A stretch of DNA of 64,000 nt from Bog-473 sp963706555 (GTDB lineage: Bacteria; Actinomycetota; Acidimicrobiia; Acidimicrobiales; RAAP-2), in the NCBI GenBank assembly GCA_963706555.1, contig OY970164.1:4526001-4590000 (forward strand). Direction: 5' to 3'. Position numbers and translations under genes: made by a program. How positions within the stretch are numbered: position 1 is the stretch's first letter; every line of letters starts with the position of its first letter. The notes beneath the pieces were generated by a model. That model did not search any database and had not been told where the DNA came from. It was given only the letters and a program-made list of their open reading frames with translations. Shown here piece after piece: positions 25,454-34,159 of the stretch.

Positions 25454-25477
25454 GAGGAGGATGGGGGGCGTCAGCCC

Positions 25478-26665
25478 CTACAGCGACAGGCCCAGCAGTT
25501 TGATGGCGTTCCCACGCGCGATCTTGTCGACTGTCGCCTGATCGAGATGCCCGAACAGCTTCTCCGCCACCTGCGGCGTGTTCGGCCAGGTGCCGTCCGA
25601 ATGCGGGTAGTCGGTCTCGAAGAGCACCTGGTCCGGACCGATACGGTCCAGCATGTCGATACCGACGTTGTCCTTGAAGAAACAGCTGAAGATCCGGTCC
25701 TTGTAATAGGACGAGGGCAGCTCGCCGGCCAACCGGTCGTCATGGGCCCACAAATGGGTCAACCACGCGTCGTCGGCGCGCTCGAGGATGAACGGGATCC
25801 ACCCGATCTGGCACTCGGCGTAGAGCAGTTTCAGCGTCGGGTAACGGGCCAGGATCCCTGACTGCAGATAGTCGACCATCGATGCCGCGCTGTTGGCGAA
25901 GATCATGACCGTGGAGACCACCTGGGGAGCGTCGGGCGAAGTGATGGTGGTGCGCGTCCCCGATCCGATGTGCATGGTGACCACGGTGCCCGTTTCCTCG
26001 CACGCCTCGAAGAACGGGTCCCAATGGCCGCTCCAGATACTGGGCAGATCCAACCAGGCCGGAAGCTCGCTGAACGCCACGGCCCGCACACCGCGTGCCG
26101 CGTTGCGCCGAACCTCTGCCGCTGCTGCCTCGACATCCCATAGCGGGATCAGGCACAGCGGGATCAGGCGGCCGTTGGTGCCGGCGCACCACTCGTCAAC
26201 GATGAAGTCGTTATAGGCCTTGACGCACAGCATGGCCAGCTCGCGATCGTTGGCCTCGTTGAAGATCTGGCCACAAAAGCGCGGATAGTTCGGGAAGCAC
26301 AGGGAGGCCTCGACGCCGTTGAGCGTCATGTCGTCGAGGCGCGCCTTCTGCTGCCAGCAGCCGAGCCGCATGTCGTCGAGCGTCACGACGTGATTGTCGT
26401 CGTAGTCGGGCGGATAGCCGGCCTGGGCTATGTAGCGGATGACGGGATAGAACTTGTCCTCGTAGTGCCACCACGCCGCCGGCGGCCCCGTGGGATCGGG
26501 ATTGGCCACGTAGGCGCCGCTCACCTTGCGGAAGGCATCGGCCGGCAAGGTCTCGAGGCGGGGGGCGATGTCCTTGTACTTGGCAGGAATCCTGTCCTGC
26601 CAGATGCCCGGCGGCTCGATCAGATGATCGTCCACACTCACGATGGGGGGGATCGAGCTCTGCAT
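25478..26665 (-). CDS. Amidohydrolase-2 family metal-dependent hydrolase/decarboxylase
   Basis: A 395-residue TIM-barrel enzyme: SVDDHLIEPPGIWQDRIP at the N-terminus carries part of the metal site, TMHIGSGT a second, and ETDYPHSDGTWPNT the last. Actinobacterial members are often decarboxylases or C-C hydrolases of unknown substrate. Paralogous to the gene at 56986. Convergent with cassette A; a short inverted repeat lies in its upstream region (26701-26713). Confidence 0.88.
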   Translation of the reverse strand: MQSSIPPIVSVDDHLIEPPGIWQDRIPAKYKDIAPRLETLPADAFRKVSGAYVANPDPTGPPAAWWHYEDKFYPVIRYIAQAGYPPDYDDNHVVTLDDMRLGCWQQKARLDDMTLNGVEASLCFPNYPRFCGQIFNEANDRELAMLCVKAYNDFIVDEWCAGTNGRLIPLCLIPLWDVEAAAAEVRRNAARGVRAVAFSELPAWLDLPSIWSGHWDPFFEACEETGTVVTMHIGSGTRTTITSPDAPQVVSTVMIFANSAASMVDYLQSGILARYPTLKLLYAECQIGWIPFILERADDAWLTHLWAHDDRLAGELPSSYYKDRIFSCFFKDNVGIDMLDRIGPDQVLFETDYPHSDGTWPNTPQVAEKLFGHLDQATVDKIARGNAIKLLGLSL

Positions 26666-26700
26666 CGCCAGTCCTCACATCCTTCCGTACGTGTAGAAGT

Positions 26701-26713
26701 TCTATCTTATAGA
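26701..26713. promoter_or_regulatory. AT-rich inverted repeat upstream of the amidohydrolase
   Basis: TCTAT-CTT-ATAGA lies 36 bases upstream of the ATG at 26665, in an AT-rich island that on the minus strand also reads as a possible -10 (TATAAG). It is also between the amidohydrolase and the GntR gene. Confidence 0.35.
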
Positions 26714-26790
26714 GGTTACTCGGACCCGCCAGGATGCAACAACCGGGCATGGAACGGGCCGCAGTCACACGGGGCACGTCCCCCGGGTCG

Positions 26791-27648
26791 TCAGAGCCGG
26801 ATGGCCGACACGATGCCGCGGGGAGCGTCGCTCCGCTGGGTCACCGACACGCTCTGGCTGCCTTGCTCGCCGAGGACGTGGATCTGACTCGCTTCCATGT
26901 GGGCGTAGGCGATGCGGGCCGCATCGTTCGCGTCACCGCGCTCGATGGCATCAACGAGCTTGCGGTGAGCCCGCAGCGCGGCGAGGCGGAGATGGCGGTC
27001 GGGAAACGCGTGCCTGGCTTCGGCCCCCTCGGCCCACGCCGACTCCTGGGTCGACCACAACGTCACCAGCGTCCCGACTGTGAGACGCAAGGTCTCATTG
27101 CCACACTGCCCAACGAGCTCGTCATGAAAGCGGTGGGCAATCTGCGTGAAGGCCATGGCGTTGTCGATGTTGTCGGCCGCTTCTTCGATGATCGCCCGCA
27201 GGACCGGGACCGTCGTCGTCGCCCGGTCGGGGCGATCGGCGCATGCCGCGGCGCACGCGGGCTCCAGCCGGCCCAGCGCCTCTGCGAGGTCGCTGAGCGG
27301 CACACGTCCGGCTTGCAACACCAGGCCCATCATGAACGCGGCCGCCTCGGGCTTGGGCGCATGCACCACGGCACCGCCCATATTCCCGCGGCGCACGGTG
27401 ATCAGGCCCTCTGTCTCGAGGATGCGGAGCGCTTCGCGCAAGGACGGACGGCTCACCTCGAACTCCTCGAGCAACTCGTCCTGCTTGGGCAGAAGCTTCC
27501 CGTCGGCGATCTCGCCGTTGACGATGCGGCTCCGCAAGCGCGACGCGATGAGATCCGCGATGCGCGGTTGACGGAGCTGAGCCCCTCGACCGGAGCTCCG
27601 CTGCACCACGGCCTCGATCCCATCGTCATTCGGCACCATGGCGCTCAT
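26791..27648 (-). CDS. GntR/FadR-family transcriptional regulator
   Basis: About 285 residues. The winged helix spans IADLIASRLRSRIVNGEI and VSRPSLREALRILETEGLIT; the FCD domain follows (GRLEPACAAACADRP, AHRFHDELVGQCGNE, AHRKLVDAIERGD). Paralogue of the regulator at 13898. ATG 27648 or 27639 are possible starts; neither has a ribosome binding site and TACAAT lies about ten bases upstream, so a leaderless mRNA is plausible. It lies between the amidohydrolase and the thiolase/DUF35 pair and may control either. Confidence 0.9.
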   Translation of the reverse strand: MSAMVPNDDGIEAVVQRSSGRGAQLRQPRIADLIASRLRSRIVNGEIADGKLLPKQDELLEEFEVSRPSLREALRILETEGLITVRRGNMGGAVVHAPKPEAAAFMMGLVLQAGRVPLSDLAEALGRLEPACAAACADRPDRATTTVPVLRAIIEEAADNIDNAMAFTQIAHRFHDELVGQCGNETLRLTVGTLVTLWSTQESAWAEGAEARHAFPDRHLRLAALRAHRKLVDAIERGDANDAARIAYAHMEASQIHVLGEQGSQSVSVTQRSDAPRGIVSAIRL

Positions 27649-27719
27649 CTCATATTCATTGTACCTAAAGCATGACGACGCTCCGGGCACCCCGCCTCAC
27701 AGGCACACCGCATATACCT

Positions 27720-28157
27720 TCAGTCCGGCTGCAGCACCCACTGCGGAACCGGATAACCCTCCAGGCTCTGCCCGAACACGGCGACCACGTTCGCCCCGAT
27801 ACGCAATTCTCCGGCGGGCACGGCACTGATCGACCCGTTGACTTCACGGACGACGTTGCCGACCAACCGTATTCCTGCATCCTCCTCGAGCTCGACGACA
27901 ACGACGACGTAGGGCGATGCATCGACGAACGGGGGCAGCAGTGGCGGGTGCGGCACCGCAAAGGACCAGATGCGGCCCCGACCCGATTGACGAAGCCACT
28001 CGGACTCCAACGAGTGGCACCACGGGCACATGGGCCGCGGCGGGAACCGCCGCCGGCCGCACGCCGAACAGGTCTGGATCCGCAGCTCCCCGCGTTGCGC
28101 TGCTGCGAAGAACGGTGCGGCGCCGGCTTCCTCCAGCGGACTGAACGAGGCTGACAT
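27720..28157 (-). CDS. DUF35 OB-fold/zinc-ribbon protein
   Basis: A 145-residue partner protein: zinc ribbon CSACGRRRFPPRPMCPWC, then an OB-fold (GRIWSFAVPHPPLLPPFVDA, YVVVVVELEEDAGIRLVG). It starts two bases after the stop of the thiolase-like gene at 28160, the arrangement of Ltp2 and its DUF35 partner in steroid-degrading actinobacteria. Probably forms an aldolase complex with that gene product. Confidence 0.9.
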   Translation of the reverse strand: MSASFSPLEEAGAAPFFAAAQRGELRIQTCSACGRRRFPPRPMCPWCHSLESEWLRQSGRGRIWSFAVPHPPLLPPFVDASPYVVVVVELEEDAGIRLVGNVVREVNGSISAVPAGELRIGANVVAVFGQSLEGYPVPQWVLQPD

Positions 28158-28159
28158 GC

Positions 28160-29329
28160 TCAGTGGTCCTCGTTCCGGAGGACGAGCGCACTCGTCGGCA
28201 CTCCCTCGCCGGAGGTCACGAGACACGACGACGCGTCGACGACCTGCGCGGTGGATGTCCCCCGCATCTGGCGCACCCCTTCGGTGATCAGGTTCATGCC
28301 GTGGACGTAGGCCTCGGACAATCCTCCCCCGCTCGTGTTGACGGGAAGCTTCCCGCCGTGGCGAATGGTGTCCCCCTCAATGAATCCCGGTGCCGCACCG
28401 CGCTCGCAGAACCCGTAGTTCTCCAGGGAGATCAAGATCAGCGGGGAGAATGCGTCATAGATCTGGACGACGTCGATGTCGTCGGGCCGCAGCTGTGACT
28501 GTCGCCAGAGCGCGGCGGCACACGCCCGGGCCGGAGCGCCGATGGGATCATCGGCCCAGAAGTTGACCATGTGGTGGTGCTGTTGGGGGATGCCCTGTGC
28601 GAACGAGTCGATGAAGACCGGCGCCCGTCGGCAGTCCTTGGCCCGCTCCGCCGACGTCACCACGACAGCCAAGGCACCGTCGGTCTCGAGGCAGTTGTCG
28701 AAAAGGCAGAGTGGCTCGCTGATCCAGCGGGCGTTCATGTAGTCGTCGATCGACAGTGGACGGCCGTACATCATGGCCGCCGGATTGCGATTCGCGTTGT
28801 CGCGAATGGACATCGCAACCTCGGCCAGATGTTCCCGGGTGGCGCCGGTCTCGTGCATGTAGCGCCGCGTCAACACGGCGATCTCGTCCACCGGCCGCAA
28901 CAACCCGAACGGGCGCGCCCATGTCGCTGCGGTGACCTGTTCGGAGCCCGGGATGCGGAGCCCGCCGGGGCCGGCGGCCCACGGCCGGACCCCTGAGCCC
29001 CTCTTGCGGGAGCGCCATGCGACGCCCACGTTCGCCACGCCCCCGGCGATGGCCAGGGACAGATGGCCGATCGTCCCGCACCCCCCTCCGCCGCCGTAGC
29101 CGATCTTCGAGAAGAAGGTGATGTCGCCGAGCCCGACGTTCTTGGCCACGGCCACCTCTTCGGTGGCCTCCATCGTGAAGGAGGAGAGGGCATCCACTTC
29201 GCCCGCATCGATGCCGGCGTCCTCCAGTGCCGCCAGGATCACGCGCGCCGCGAGTTCCTCCTCGCTGGCTTCGAGGTGCTTGGAGAACTCCGACTGACCG
29301 ATGCCGACGATGGCGGTGCTGTAGCCCAA
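28160..29329 (-). CDS. Thiolase-superfamily lipid-transfer protein (Ltp2-like aldolase candidate)
   Basis: 389 residues when begun at TTG 29329 (GAGGGG upstream), exactly the length of its paralogue at 10407; no ATG or GTG fits as well. Segments: AIVGIGQSEFSKHLE, KIGYGGGGGCGTIGHLSLAIA, FDNCLETDGALAVVV, YDAFSPLILISLENYGFCE and NTSGGGLSEAYVHG. The GHP thiolase motif is missing, as in the retro-aldolase Ltp2. Paired with the DUF35 gene immediately downstream. Confidence 0.87.
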   Translation of the reverse strand: MGYSTAIVGIGQSEFSKHLEASEEELAARVILAALEDAGIDAGEVDALSSFTMEATEEVAVAKNVGLGDITFFSKIGYGGGGGCGTIGHLSLAIAGGVANVGVAWRSRKRGSGVRPWAAGPGGLRIPGSEQVTAATWARPFGLLRPVDEIAVLTRRYMHETGATREHLAEVAMSIRDNANRNPAAMMYGRPLSIDDYMNARWISEPLCLFDNCLETDGALAVVVTSAERAKDCRRAPVFIDSFAQGIPQQHHHMVNFWADDPIGAPARACAAALWRQSQLRPDDIDVVQIYDAFSPLILISLENYGFCERGAAPGFIEGDTIRHGGKLPVNTSGGGLSEAYVHGMNLITEGVRQMRGTSTAQVVDASSCLVTSGEGVPTSALVLRNEDH

Positions 29330-29437
29330 CCGAACCCCTCCCGGTCGCCGGAGAAAGATCCCGCAGCGACCTCTCGACGAGTTGCCAGAATTTCCCACCT
29401 CTGTAGTGTGAGACCTTAGAGCAACCCGGGGGACGCG

Positions 29438-29491
29438 ATGCCGAACGTGCTCACCGTGACGTCGAAGGCTTCTACTCCCAGAACGAGGTGA
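29438..29491 (+). CDS. Possible 17-codon leader peptide upstream of cassette B
   Basis: ATG 29438 follows GGGGGA and opens MPNVLTVTSKASTPRTR, ending on a TGA four bases before the GTG of the thiolase-like gene at 29496. A candidate promoter TTGCCA-16-TAGTGT (29382-29409) precedes it. It could couple or regulate translation of cassette B. Confidence 0.3.
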   Translation: MPNVLTVTSKASTPRTR

Positions 29492-29495
29492 ACCA

Positions 29496-30665
29496 GTGGG
29501 CTCTCGAAAGGCCGTGATCGCGGGCATCGGGCTGAGCGATTATCCGAAGACTCCCCATCTGGATGCGATCGGGCATCACGGCCTGGCGATCCGGAGAGCC
29601 CTGGACGACTCGGGCATCGCCAAGCACGACATCGACGGGCTCATGTGCGTCGGCACGTACGGCCTCGACGACGCCGCGACCATGGCCGAGATCCTCGGCA
29701 TCGACCACCGCTACATTGACGGCACCGACACCGGCGGCGCGGTCTTCGAGTACTACGTCCAACACGCAGCCGCCGCCCTCGAACACGGCGACTGCGAAAC
29801 CGTCCTGATCACCTACGGGTCGGACTTCCTCTCCCGTATGGGTCGCACCCTGGGGACGAAACTGTTCGGAAATTCCGGCGACGGCAAGCAGCGGGGGGCG
29901 CTGCAGTTCGACATGCCCTACGGGAGTCCGCTCGTCAGCAACTACGCGCTCTCGGCCATGCGCCACATGCACGAATTCGGGACCCGCCCCGAGGCGTTGG
30001 CCCAGATCGCCGTCGACATTCGCCAGAACGCCTCGCTCAATCCCGATGCGATGTACCAGACCCCGATGACGGTCGACGACGTCCTCGGATCCCGGATGAT
30101 CTCGGACCCGTTGCACCTGCTGGACTGCTGCATCATCACCGACGGCGGGGGCGCCATTGTGATGACGACCGAAGAGCGGGCGAACGACCTGCGTCAGCCG
30201 CCCGTCTACGTGCTCGGGGCGGCGTCGGCGCAGACCCACTGGAGCATGAGCCAGATGCCCGACCTGACGACGACGGCAGCGGCGATCACCGGTCCGTTGG
30301 CGTTCGCGCGGGCGGGGATCAAGCCCGAAGACGTCGATACGCTCCAGCTGTACGACAGCTTCACGATCACCGTGCTGCTGCTCCTCGAGGATCTGGGCTT
30401 CTGCAAGAAGGGCGAGGGCGGGGATCTCATCGAAAGCGGCCTCCTGACAACGACGGGAGCACTTCCGACCAATACGGACGGCGGCGGGCTTTCCTCGTGC
30501 CACCCGGGGCGGCGCGGCATCTTCCTCCTGATCGAAGCGGTGCGTCAGCTCCGCGGCCAGGCCGGCGCGGCACAGGTCCCCGAGTGCAGGATCGCCGTCG
30601 CCAGCGGTTCCGGCGGCAATCTGTCGTGCATGGGAACCGTCCTGCTCGGAAAGGAGTCCTCGTGA
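29496..30665 (+). CDS. Thiolase-superfamily protein, cassette B
   Basis: 389 residues from GTG 29496 (GAGGTG upstream), a close paralogue of the 22963 protein along its whole length: AVIAGIGLSDYPKTPHLDAI, TGGAVFEYYVQHAAAALEHG, LDCCIITDGGGAIVM, LLLLEDLGFCKKGEGG, NTDGGGLSSCHPGRRG. The nucleophile segment again lacks cysteine. Its stop overlaps the start of the DUF35 gene (GTGA). Confidence 0.85.
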   Translation: MGSRKAVIAGIGLSDYPKTPHLDAIGHHGLAIRRALDDSGIAKHDIDGLMCVGTYGLDDAATMAEILGIDHRYIDGTDTGGAVFEYYVQHAAAALEHGDCETVLITYGSDFLSRMGRTLGTKLFGNSGDGKQRGALQFDMPYGSPLVSNYALSAMRHMHEFGTRPEALAQIAVDIRQNASLNPDAMYQTPMTVDDVLGSRMISDPLHLLDCCIITDGGGAIVMTTEERANDLRQPPVYVLGAASAQTHWSMSQMPDLTTTAAAITGPLAFARAGIKPEDVDTLQLYDSFTITVLLLLEDLGFCKKGEGGDLIESGLLTTTGALPTNTDGGGLSSCHPGRRGIFLLIEAVRQLRGQAGAAQVPECRIAVASGSGGNLSCMGTVLLGKESS

Positions 30666-31090
30666 GCGACGCCCGCATCGTCGAGGGCCGGATTCTGCCG
30701 GTGCCGGACCCGATCTCGGAGCCCTACTGGTCGGCCACGACCCGGGGGGAATTGCTCATTCAGTATTGTGCGGCCTGTGATCGCTTCGACTTCTACCCGA
30801 GACCGTTCTGTCGCCACTGCGCGGGCGAGCTCACGTGGCGGGCAGCGTCGGGTCGGGGCACCATCTACTCCTTCACGATCGTGCGGCAGAGCCGCACCCC
30901 GCCGTTCGACCAATTGGTGCCGTACGTCGTCGCCCTCGTCGACCTGGACGAAGGCCCCCGTATGATGACCAACATCGTGGACTGCGACGCACACAGTGTC
31001 GGTATCGGACAACGCGTGGTCGTGGACTTCGCCGACGAGTTCGAGGGTGTCTCCCTCCCCTTCTTTCGTCCCATGGAGCCCTCGTCATGA
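30662..31090 (+). CDS. DUF35 OB-fold/zinc-ribbon partner protein, cassette B
   Basis: 142 residues, paralogue of the 24123 protein, with the zinc ribbon CAACDRFDFYPRPFCRHC and the OB-fold segment IYSFTIVRQSRTPPFDQL. GTG start inside the stop of the thiolase-like gene; its own stop overlaps the SDR start. Predicted obligate partner of the 29496 product. Confidence 0.9.
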   Translation: MSDARIVEGRILPVPDPISEPYWSATTRGELLIQYCAACDRFDFYPRPFCRHCAGELTWRAASGRGTIYSFTIVRQSRTPPFDQLVPYVVALVDLDEGPRMMTNIVDCDAHSVGIGQRVVVDFADEFEGVSLPFFRPMEPSS

Positions 31091-31992
31091 GCGGGATCTG
31101 CGAGGGGCGGGTCGCCATCGTCACCGGTGCGGGACGCGGCCTCGGGCGCGCACACGCATTGGAACTCGGACGAGAAGGCGCGTCGGTCGTGGTCAACGAT
31201 CTGGGGGTGGAGCTCGACGGGAGCGGCGGTGGACCGGACTGGGCCAACGAGGTCGCGGGCGAAATTCGGGCCCAGGGCGGACAGGCTGTCGTCGACAACA
31301 GCGACATCTCGGACTGGGCCGGCGCGCAAGCGGTCGTGGACGCTGCGGTGCGCGCCTTCGGTCGCCTCGACGTCCTCGTCAACAACGCCGGAGTTCTCCG
31401 CGACCGGATGATCATCAGCATGACGGCGGACGACGTGACCAAGGTCGTGAGCGTCCATCTGTGCGGTGCCCTGTTCACCTCGCATCATGCCGGGCGCCAT
31501 TGGCGAGAGCGTGCAAAATCCGGGGAGACCCCCGTCGCGCGCATCATCAACACCACCTCGGGAGCCGGTCTGTACGGCAATGTCGGGCAGTCCGCGTACA
31601 GCGCAGCCAAAGCCGGCATCGTCGGGCTCACCCTGGTCGGTGCCGTCGAGCTCGCACGCTACGGCGTCACCGTCAATGCGCTCTCGCCCGGTGCGCGGAC
31701 CCGGATGACCCAGGAGATCTTCGCGTCGGCCATGGCCGAGCCGGGCGACGCGTTCGACACCATGGCGCCCGAGAATGTCTCGCCCCTCGTCGCCTGGCTC
31801 GCCAGCCCGGCCTCGAGCGCAGTGACCGGCCGCGTCTTCGAGAGTTACGGCGGGATGATCGGCATCGCGGAGGGATTCCACCACGGGCCCTCGGTCACCG
31901 AAAGCCGAAGGTTGGCACCGGCCGAAGTCGGCGACGTGGTGCGAGAGCTCCTCAGCCGGGCCGCCCCACCGGAGCCGGTCCAGGGCGCCTAA
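31087..31992 (+). CDS. Short-chain dehydrogenase (3-hydroxyacyl-CoA-type), cassette B
   Basis: 301 residues, paralogue of the SDR at 24545. Cofactor motif TGAGRGLG, NNAG at 99-102, catalytic Ser158, Tyr171 and Lys175 (AYSAAKAG). Last gene of cassette B, coupled by ATGA to the DUF35 gene. The same three-gene order and the same overlaps as cassette A point to duplication of the whole unit. Confidence 0.9.
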   Translation: MSGICEGRVAIVTGAGRGLGRAHALELGREGASVVVNDLGVELDGSGGGPDWANEVAGEIRAQGGQAVVDNSDISDWAGAQAVVDAAVRAFGRLDVLVNNAGVLRDRMIISMTADDVTKVVSVHLCGALFTSHHAGRHWRERAKSGETPVARIINTTSGAGLYGNVGQSAYSAAKAGIVGLTLVGAVELARYGVTVNALSPGARTRMTQEIFASAMAEPGDAFDTMAPENVSPLVAWLASPASSAVTGRVFESYGGMIGIAEGFHHGPSVTESRRLAPAEVGDVVRELLSRAAPPEPVQGA

Positions 31993-32019
31993 CCCGCGGC
32001 CGCCGAGCTTCGGTGTGCG

Positions 32020-32925
32020 TCAGCGACCCTGGAACTGCGGCAGCACCTCGCCGGCGAATGCTTCGAGCACGTCCATCTCGATCGGTGCCCGCACCGCGAT
32101 GTTGACCCAATCGGCCCCGGCGGACTCGTACTCGCGCACGCGGTCGATGACCTCGTTCGGTCGTCCGGCGAGAAAGGCATCACGCACGCCACTCGATCCT
32201 GGCCCGAAGCGCTTCTCCAGGAACTCGTCGCGGTCCTTGGCGTCGATGTCCCCGAGCAATCCGAGATTCACGCCGGCGACAATGCCCTTCGAGCCGGCAT
32301 GTGCCTGCACCACCTCATAGGCGGCCCCGAACACCTCCGGGGTGACGTAGCTCGCGTTCCACCCGTCGCCGAGAGACCCGGCGAGCGCGAGCGCCCGCGG
32401 CCCGCGGGCCCCGATCCAGATGCGGGGCGCCTTCTGCACCGGCTTCGGATCGCAGAGCGCCTCTTTCAACGTGTAGAACTCCCCTTCGAAGTCCACGGTC
32501 GTCTCGCTCCAGAGCGCGCGGATGATGGTGGCCGACTCGGCCATCCGGCGCAGCCGCACAGCCGGTGCCTCGAAGGGCAGGCCGTACGCCTCGTATTCGA
32601 GGCTGTGCCAACCGGCACCCAGCCCCATCTCGAGGCGCCCTTCGGACAGGTGGTCGATCGTGGCACCTGCTTGGGCCAGAAGCGTCGGATGCCGGTATCC
32701 CGTCGAGTACACGAGGCAGCCGACCCGAACCCGCGACGTCTCGAGCGCCAGGGCGGCCTGGCTCGTCAGGGCCTCGAAGCAGCCGCGGTCGTACGGGGGG
32801 GCGGCGGCGTAAAAGTGGTCCCAGACGCTGATCCAGTCAAAGCCGAGGGCTTCGAAACTCTTCCAGGCACTGCGCATTTCTTTCATCGTGAGGTCCTGCG
32901 GACCGAGATGGATGCCGAATTTCAT
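32020..32925 (-). CDS. Luciferase-like (LLM class) F420/flavin-dependent oxidoreductase
   Basis: 301 residues from ATG 32925 (GGAAGG upstream). MKFGIHLGPQDLTMKEMRSA, WISVWDHFYAA, RVRVGCLVYSTGYRHPTLLAQAGATIDHLSEGRLEMGLGAGW (in consecutive pieces) and APRIWIGARGPRAL match F420-dependent oxidoreductases. The W-D-H-F segment is usual for F420 binders. Convergent with cassette B. Confidence 0.88.
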   Translation of the reverse strand: MKFGIHLGPQDLTMKEMRSAWKSFEALGFDWISVWDHFYAAAPPYDRGCFEALTSQAALALETSRVRVGCLVYSTGYRHPTLLAQAGATIDHLSEGRLEMGLGAGWHSLEYEAYGLPFEAPAVRLRRMAESATIIRALWSETTVDFEGEFYTLKEALCDPKPVQKAPRIWIGARGPRALALAGSLGDGWNASYVTPEVFGAAYEVVQAHAGSKGIVAGVNLGLLGDIDAKDRDEFLEKRFGPGSSGVRDAFLAGRPNEVIDRVREYESAGADWVNIAVRAPIEMDVLEAFAGEVLPQFQGR

Positions 32926-33012
32926 GTGCACACCTTCCTTTTCCACTGCGACCGGTGCCCCCGACGACGGACCTCGAACCGACACCGCACGTGCCGCGCC
33001 GGCAACACCATG

Positions 33013-33480
33013 TCAGGCCCCCGCAGCGCGGCGCCGCAACTTGCGATTGTCCCAGGTCACGCGGTGGGGATCCGGGTCGATCCGGATCACCGCGGCTTCG
33101 GTGTCGTAGTGGCGAATCGTGGCGGACGGCACCTCGTCGGCCGCCATGCCGAAGCCCTTGTACTTCTCCGAGACGTGTGCGATCGCGCCGTCCCGATCCT
33201 CCCCCGGGGAAAGGATGTCCGCGCGTCCGGTGAGCACGACCGCACGCAACTCACCCCACCGCACGCCCGCTTCGGCGGTGAAGCAGACGCGTGGATCCCG
33301 ACGGATGTGCGCGACTTTCCTGGTCCGTGCCGGCGTCTGCACGTAGACCCGTTGCTCGGCCGTGACGAACCACACCGGGAGAGCGACAGGCCAACCGTCG
33401 GCACGCAGCGTGGTCAGGATGCCCGTGTGGGTGTCATCGAGGAACTGCCACAATTCGTCCTCGTCGAACGACACGCCCAC
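33013..33480 (-). CDS. Pyridoxamine-phosphate-oxidase-fold (split-barrel) protein
   Basis: A 155-residue FMN/F420-binding split barrel: LWQFLDDTHTGILTTLRADG, PVWFVTAEQRVYVQTPARTR, KVAHIRRDPRVCFTAE, then a C-terminal VIRIDPDPHRVTWDN. Members reduce F420 or flavin-linked substrates. GTG 33480 begins one base after the stop of the upstream gene. Confidence 0.8.
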   Translation of the reverse strand: MGVSFDEDELWQFLDDTHTGILTTLRADGWPVALPVWFVTAEQRVYVQTPARTRKVAHIRRDPRVCFTAEAGVRWGELRAVVLTGRADILSPGEDRDGAIAHVSEKYKGFGMAADEVPSATIRHYDTEAAVIRIDPDPHRVTWDNRKLRRRAAGA

Positions 33481-33481
33481 G

Positions 33482-34159
33482 TCAGCGCACCGTCGAGAAG
33501 GAAGTCGGGACGAGGAAGCAGTCGTCCCAGTCGGTCCTGATCTCGCGGCCGAGCGTCTGCCAGATTTCGAAATCCGTGTCGGCCACCCATGCTTCTTCCT
33601 TGCCGAACGGGTTGACGTTCTCCCACTCTTCGCCCTGGCCCCAGATGCAGATTGCCCGCGTGTTCTTCCACGGCGACCAGTAGAGGCCGACGATGGAGCG
33701 CCCTGCGGGCTCGGCGACGCGGCGGAACCACATCTCCTCACAGAGGCGCAGGTATTCAGCCTGACGGGCCGGTTGCACGTGGATCATCTCGTGTGAGCAC
33801 AGCTTCGCGCGCAGATTCCGCTCCTTTATCTGCGCCACGGTCGGTGTAAGCGCTGAAGGAAAGCACAAGAGGCTCTCGCTTGCCTCGACCCACTCCCCCA
33901 CCCCGTCGAACCACTGGGCGAGGTCGCCGCGCGAGCCTTCGAACCGCTGGCGGACCACGTCCACGTAGTGGCCGAAGTCGTCGAGCTCCCACACCGCCAC
34001 CGTCTCGGGTGACGTGCCCAGACCGGGTGCAACCTGCCAATAGCCGACCTGCCGCATCCCGTAGCTCTCGGCGATGGGAAGGAACTCCCTCTCGACCGCT
34101 TCGAGCAGCGCGCCCGTTCTTGTCGGCCTCACGCGGTTGACCTCATGCCAGTACAGCAC
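33482..34159 (-). CDS. NIPSNAP-like dimeric alpha/beta-barrel protein
   Basis: 225 residues with two ferredoxin-like modules: YWHEVNRVRPTRTGALLEAV, VGYWQVAPGLGTSPETVAVW and CSHEMIHVQPARQAEYLRLC. Related in pattern to the barrel proteins at 15214 and 15987. GTG start directly after the stop of the acyl-CoA dehydrogenase gene (TGAGTG). Function unknown; probably a small oxygenase, isomerase or carrier in the same pathway. Confidence 0.65.
   Translation of the reverse strand: MLYWHEVNRVRPTRTGALLEAVEREFLPIAESYGMRQVGYWQVAPGLGTSPETVAVWELDDFGHYVDVVRQRFEGSRGDLAQWFDGVGEWVEASESLLCFPSALTPTVAQIKERNLRAKLCSHEMIHVQPARQAEYLRLCEEMWFRRVAEPAGRSIVGLYWSPWKNTRAICIWGQGEEWENVNPFGKEEAWVADTDFEIWQTLGREIRTDWDDCFLVPTSFSTVR

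Noticed and set aside
25465..25478. Hairpin GGGGC-GTCA-GCCCC between convergent genes as a terminator
   Set aside because: Only a five-base stem and no T-run on either side; may still help end transcription but cannot be called an intrinsic terminator.
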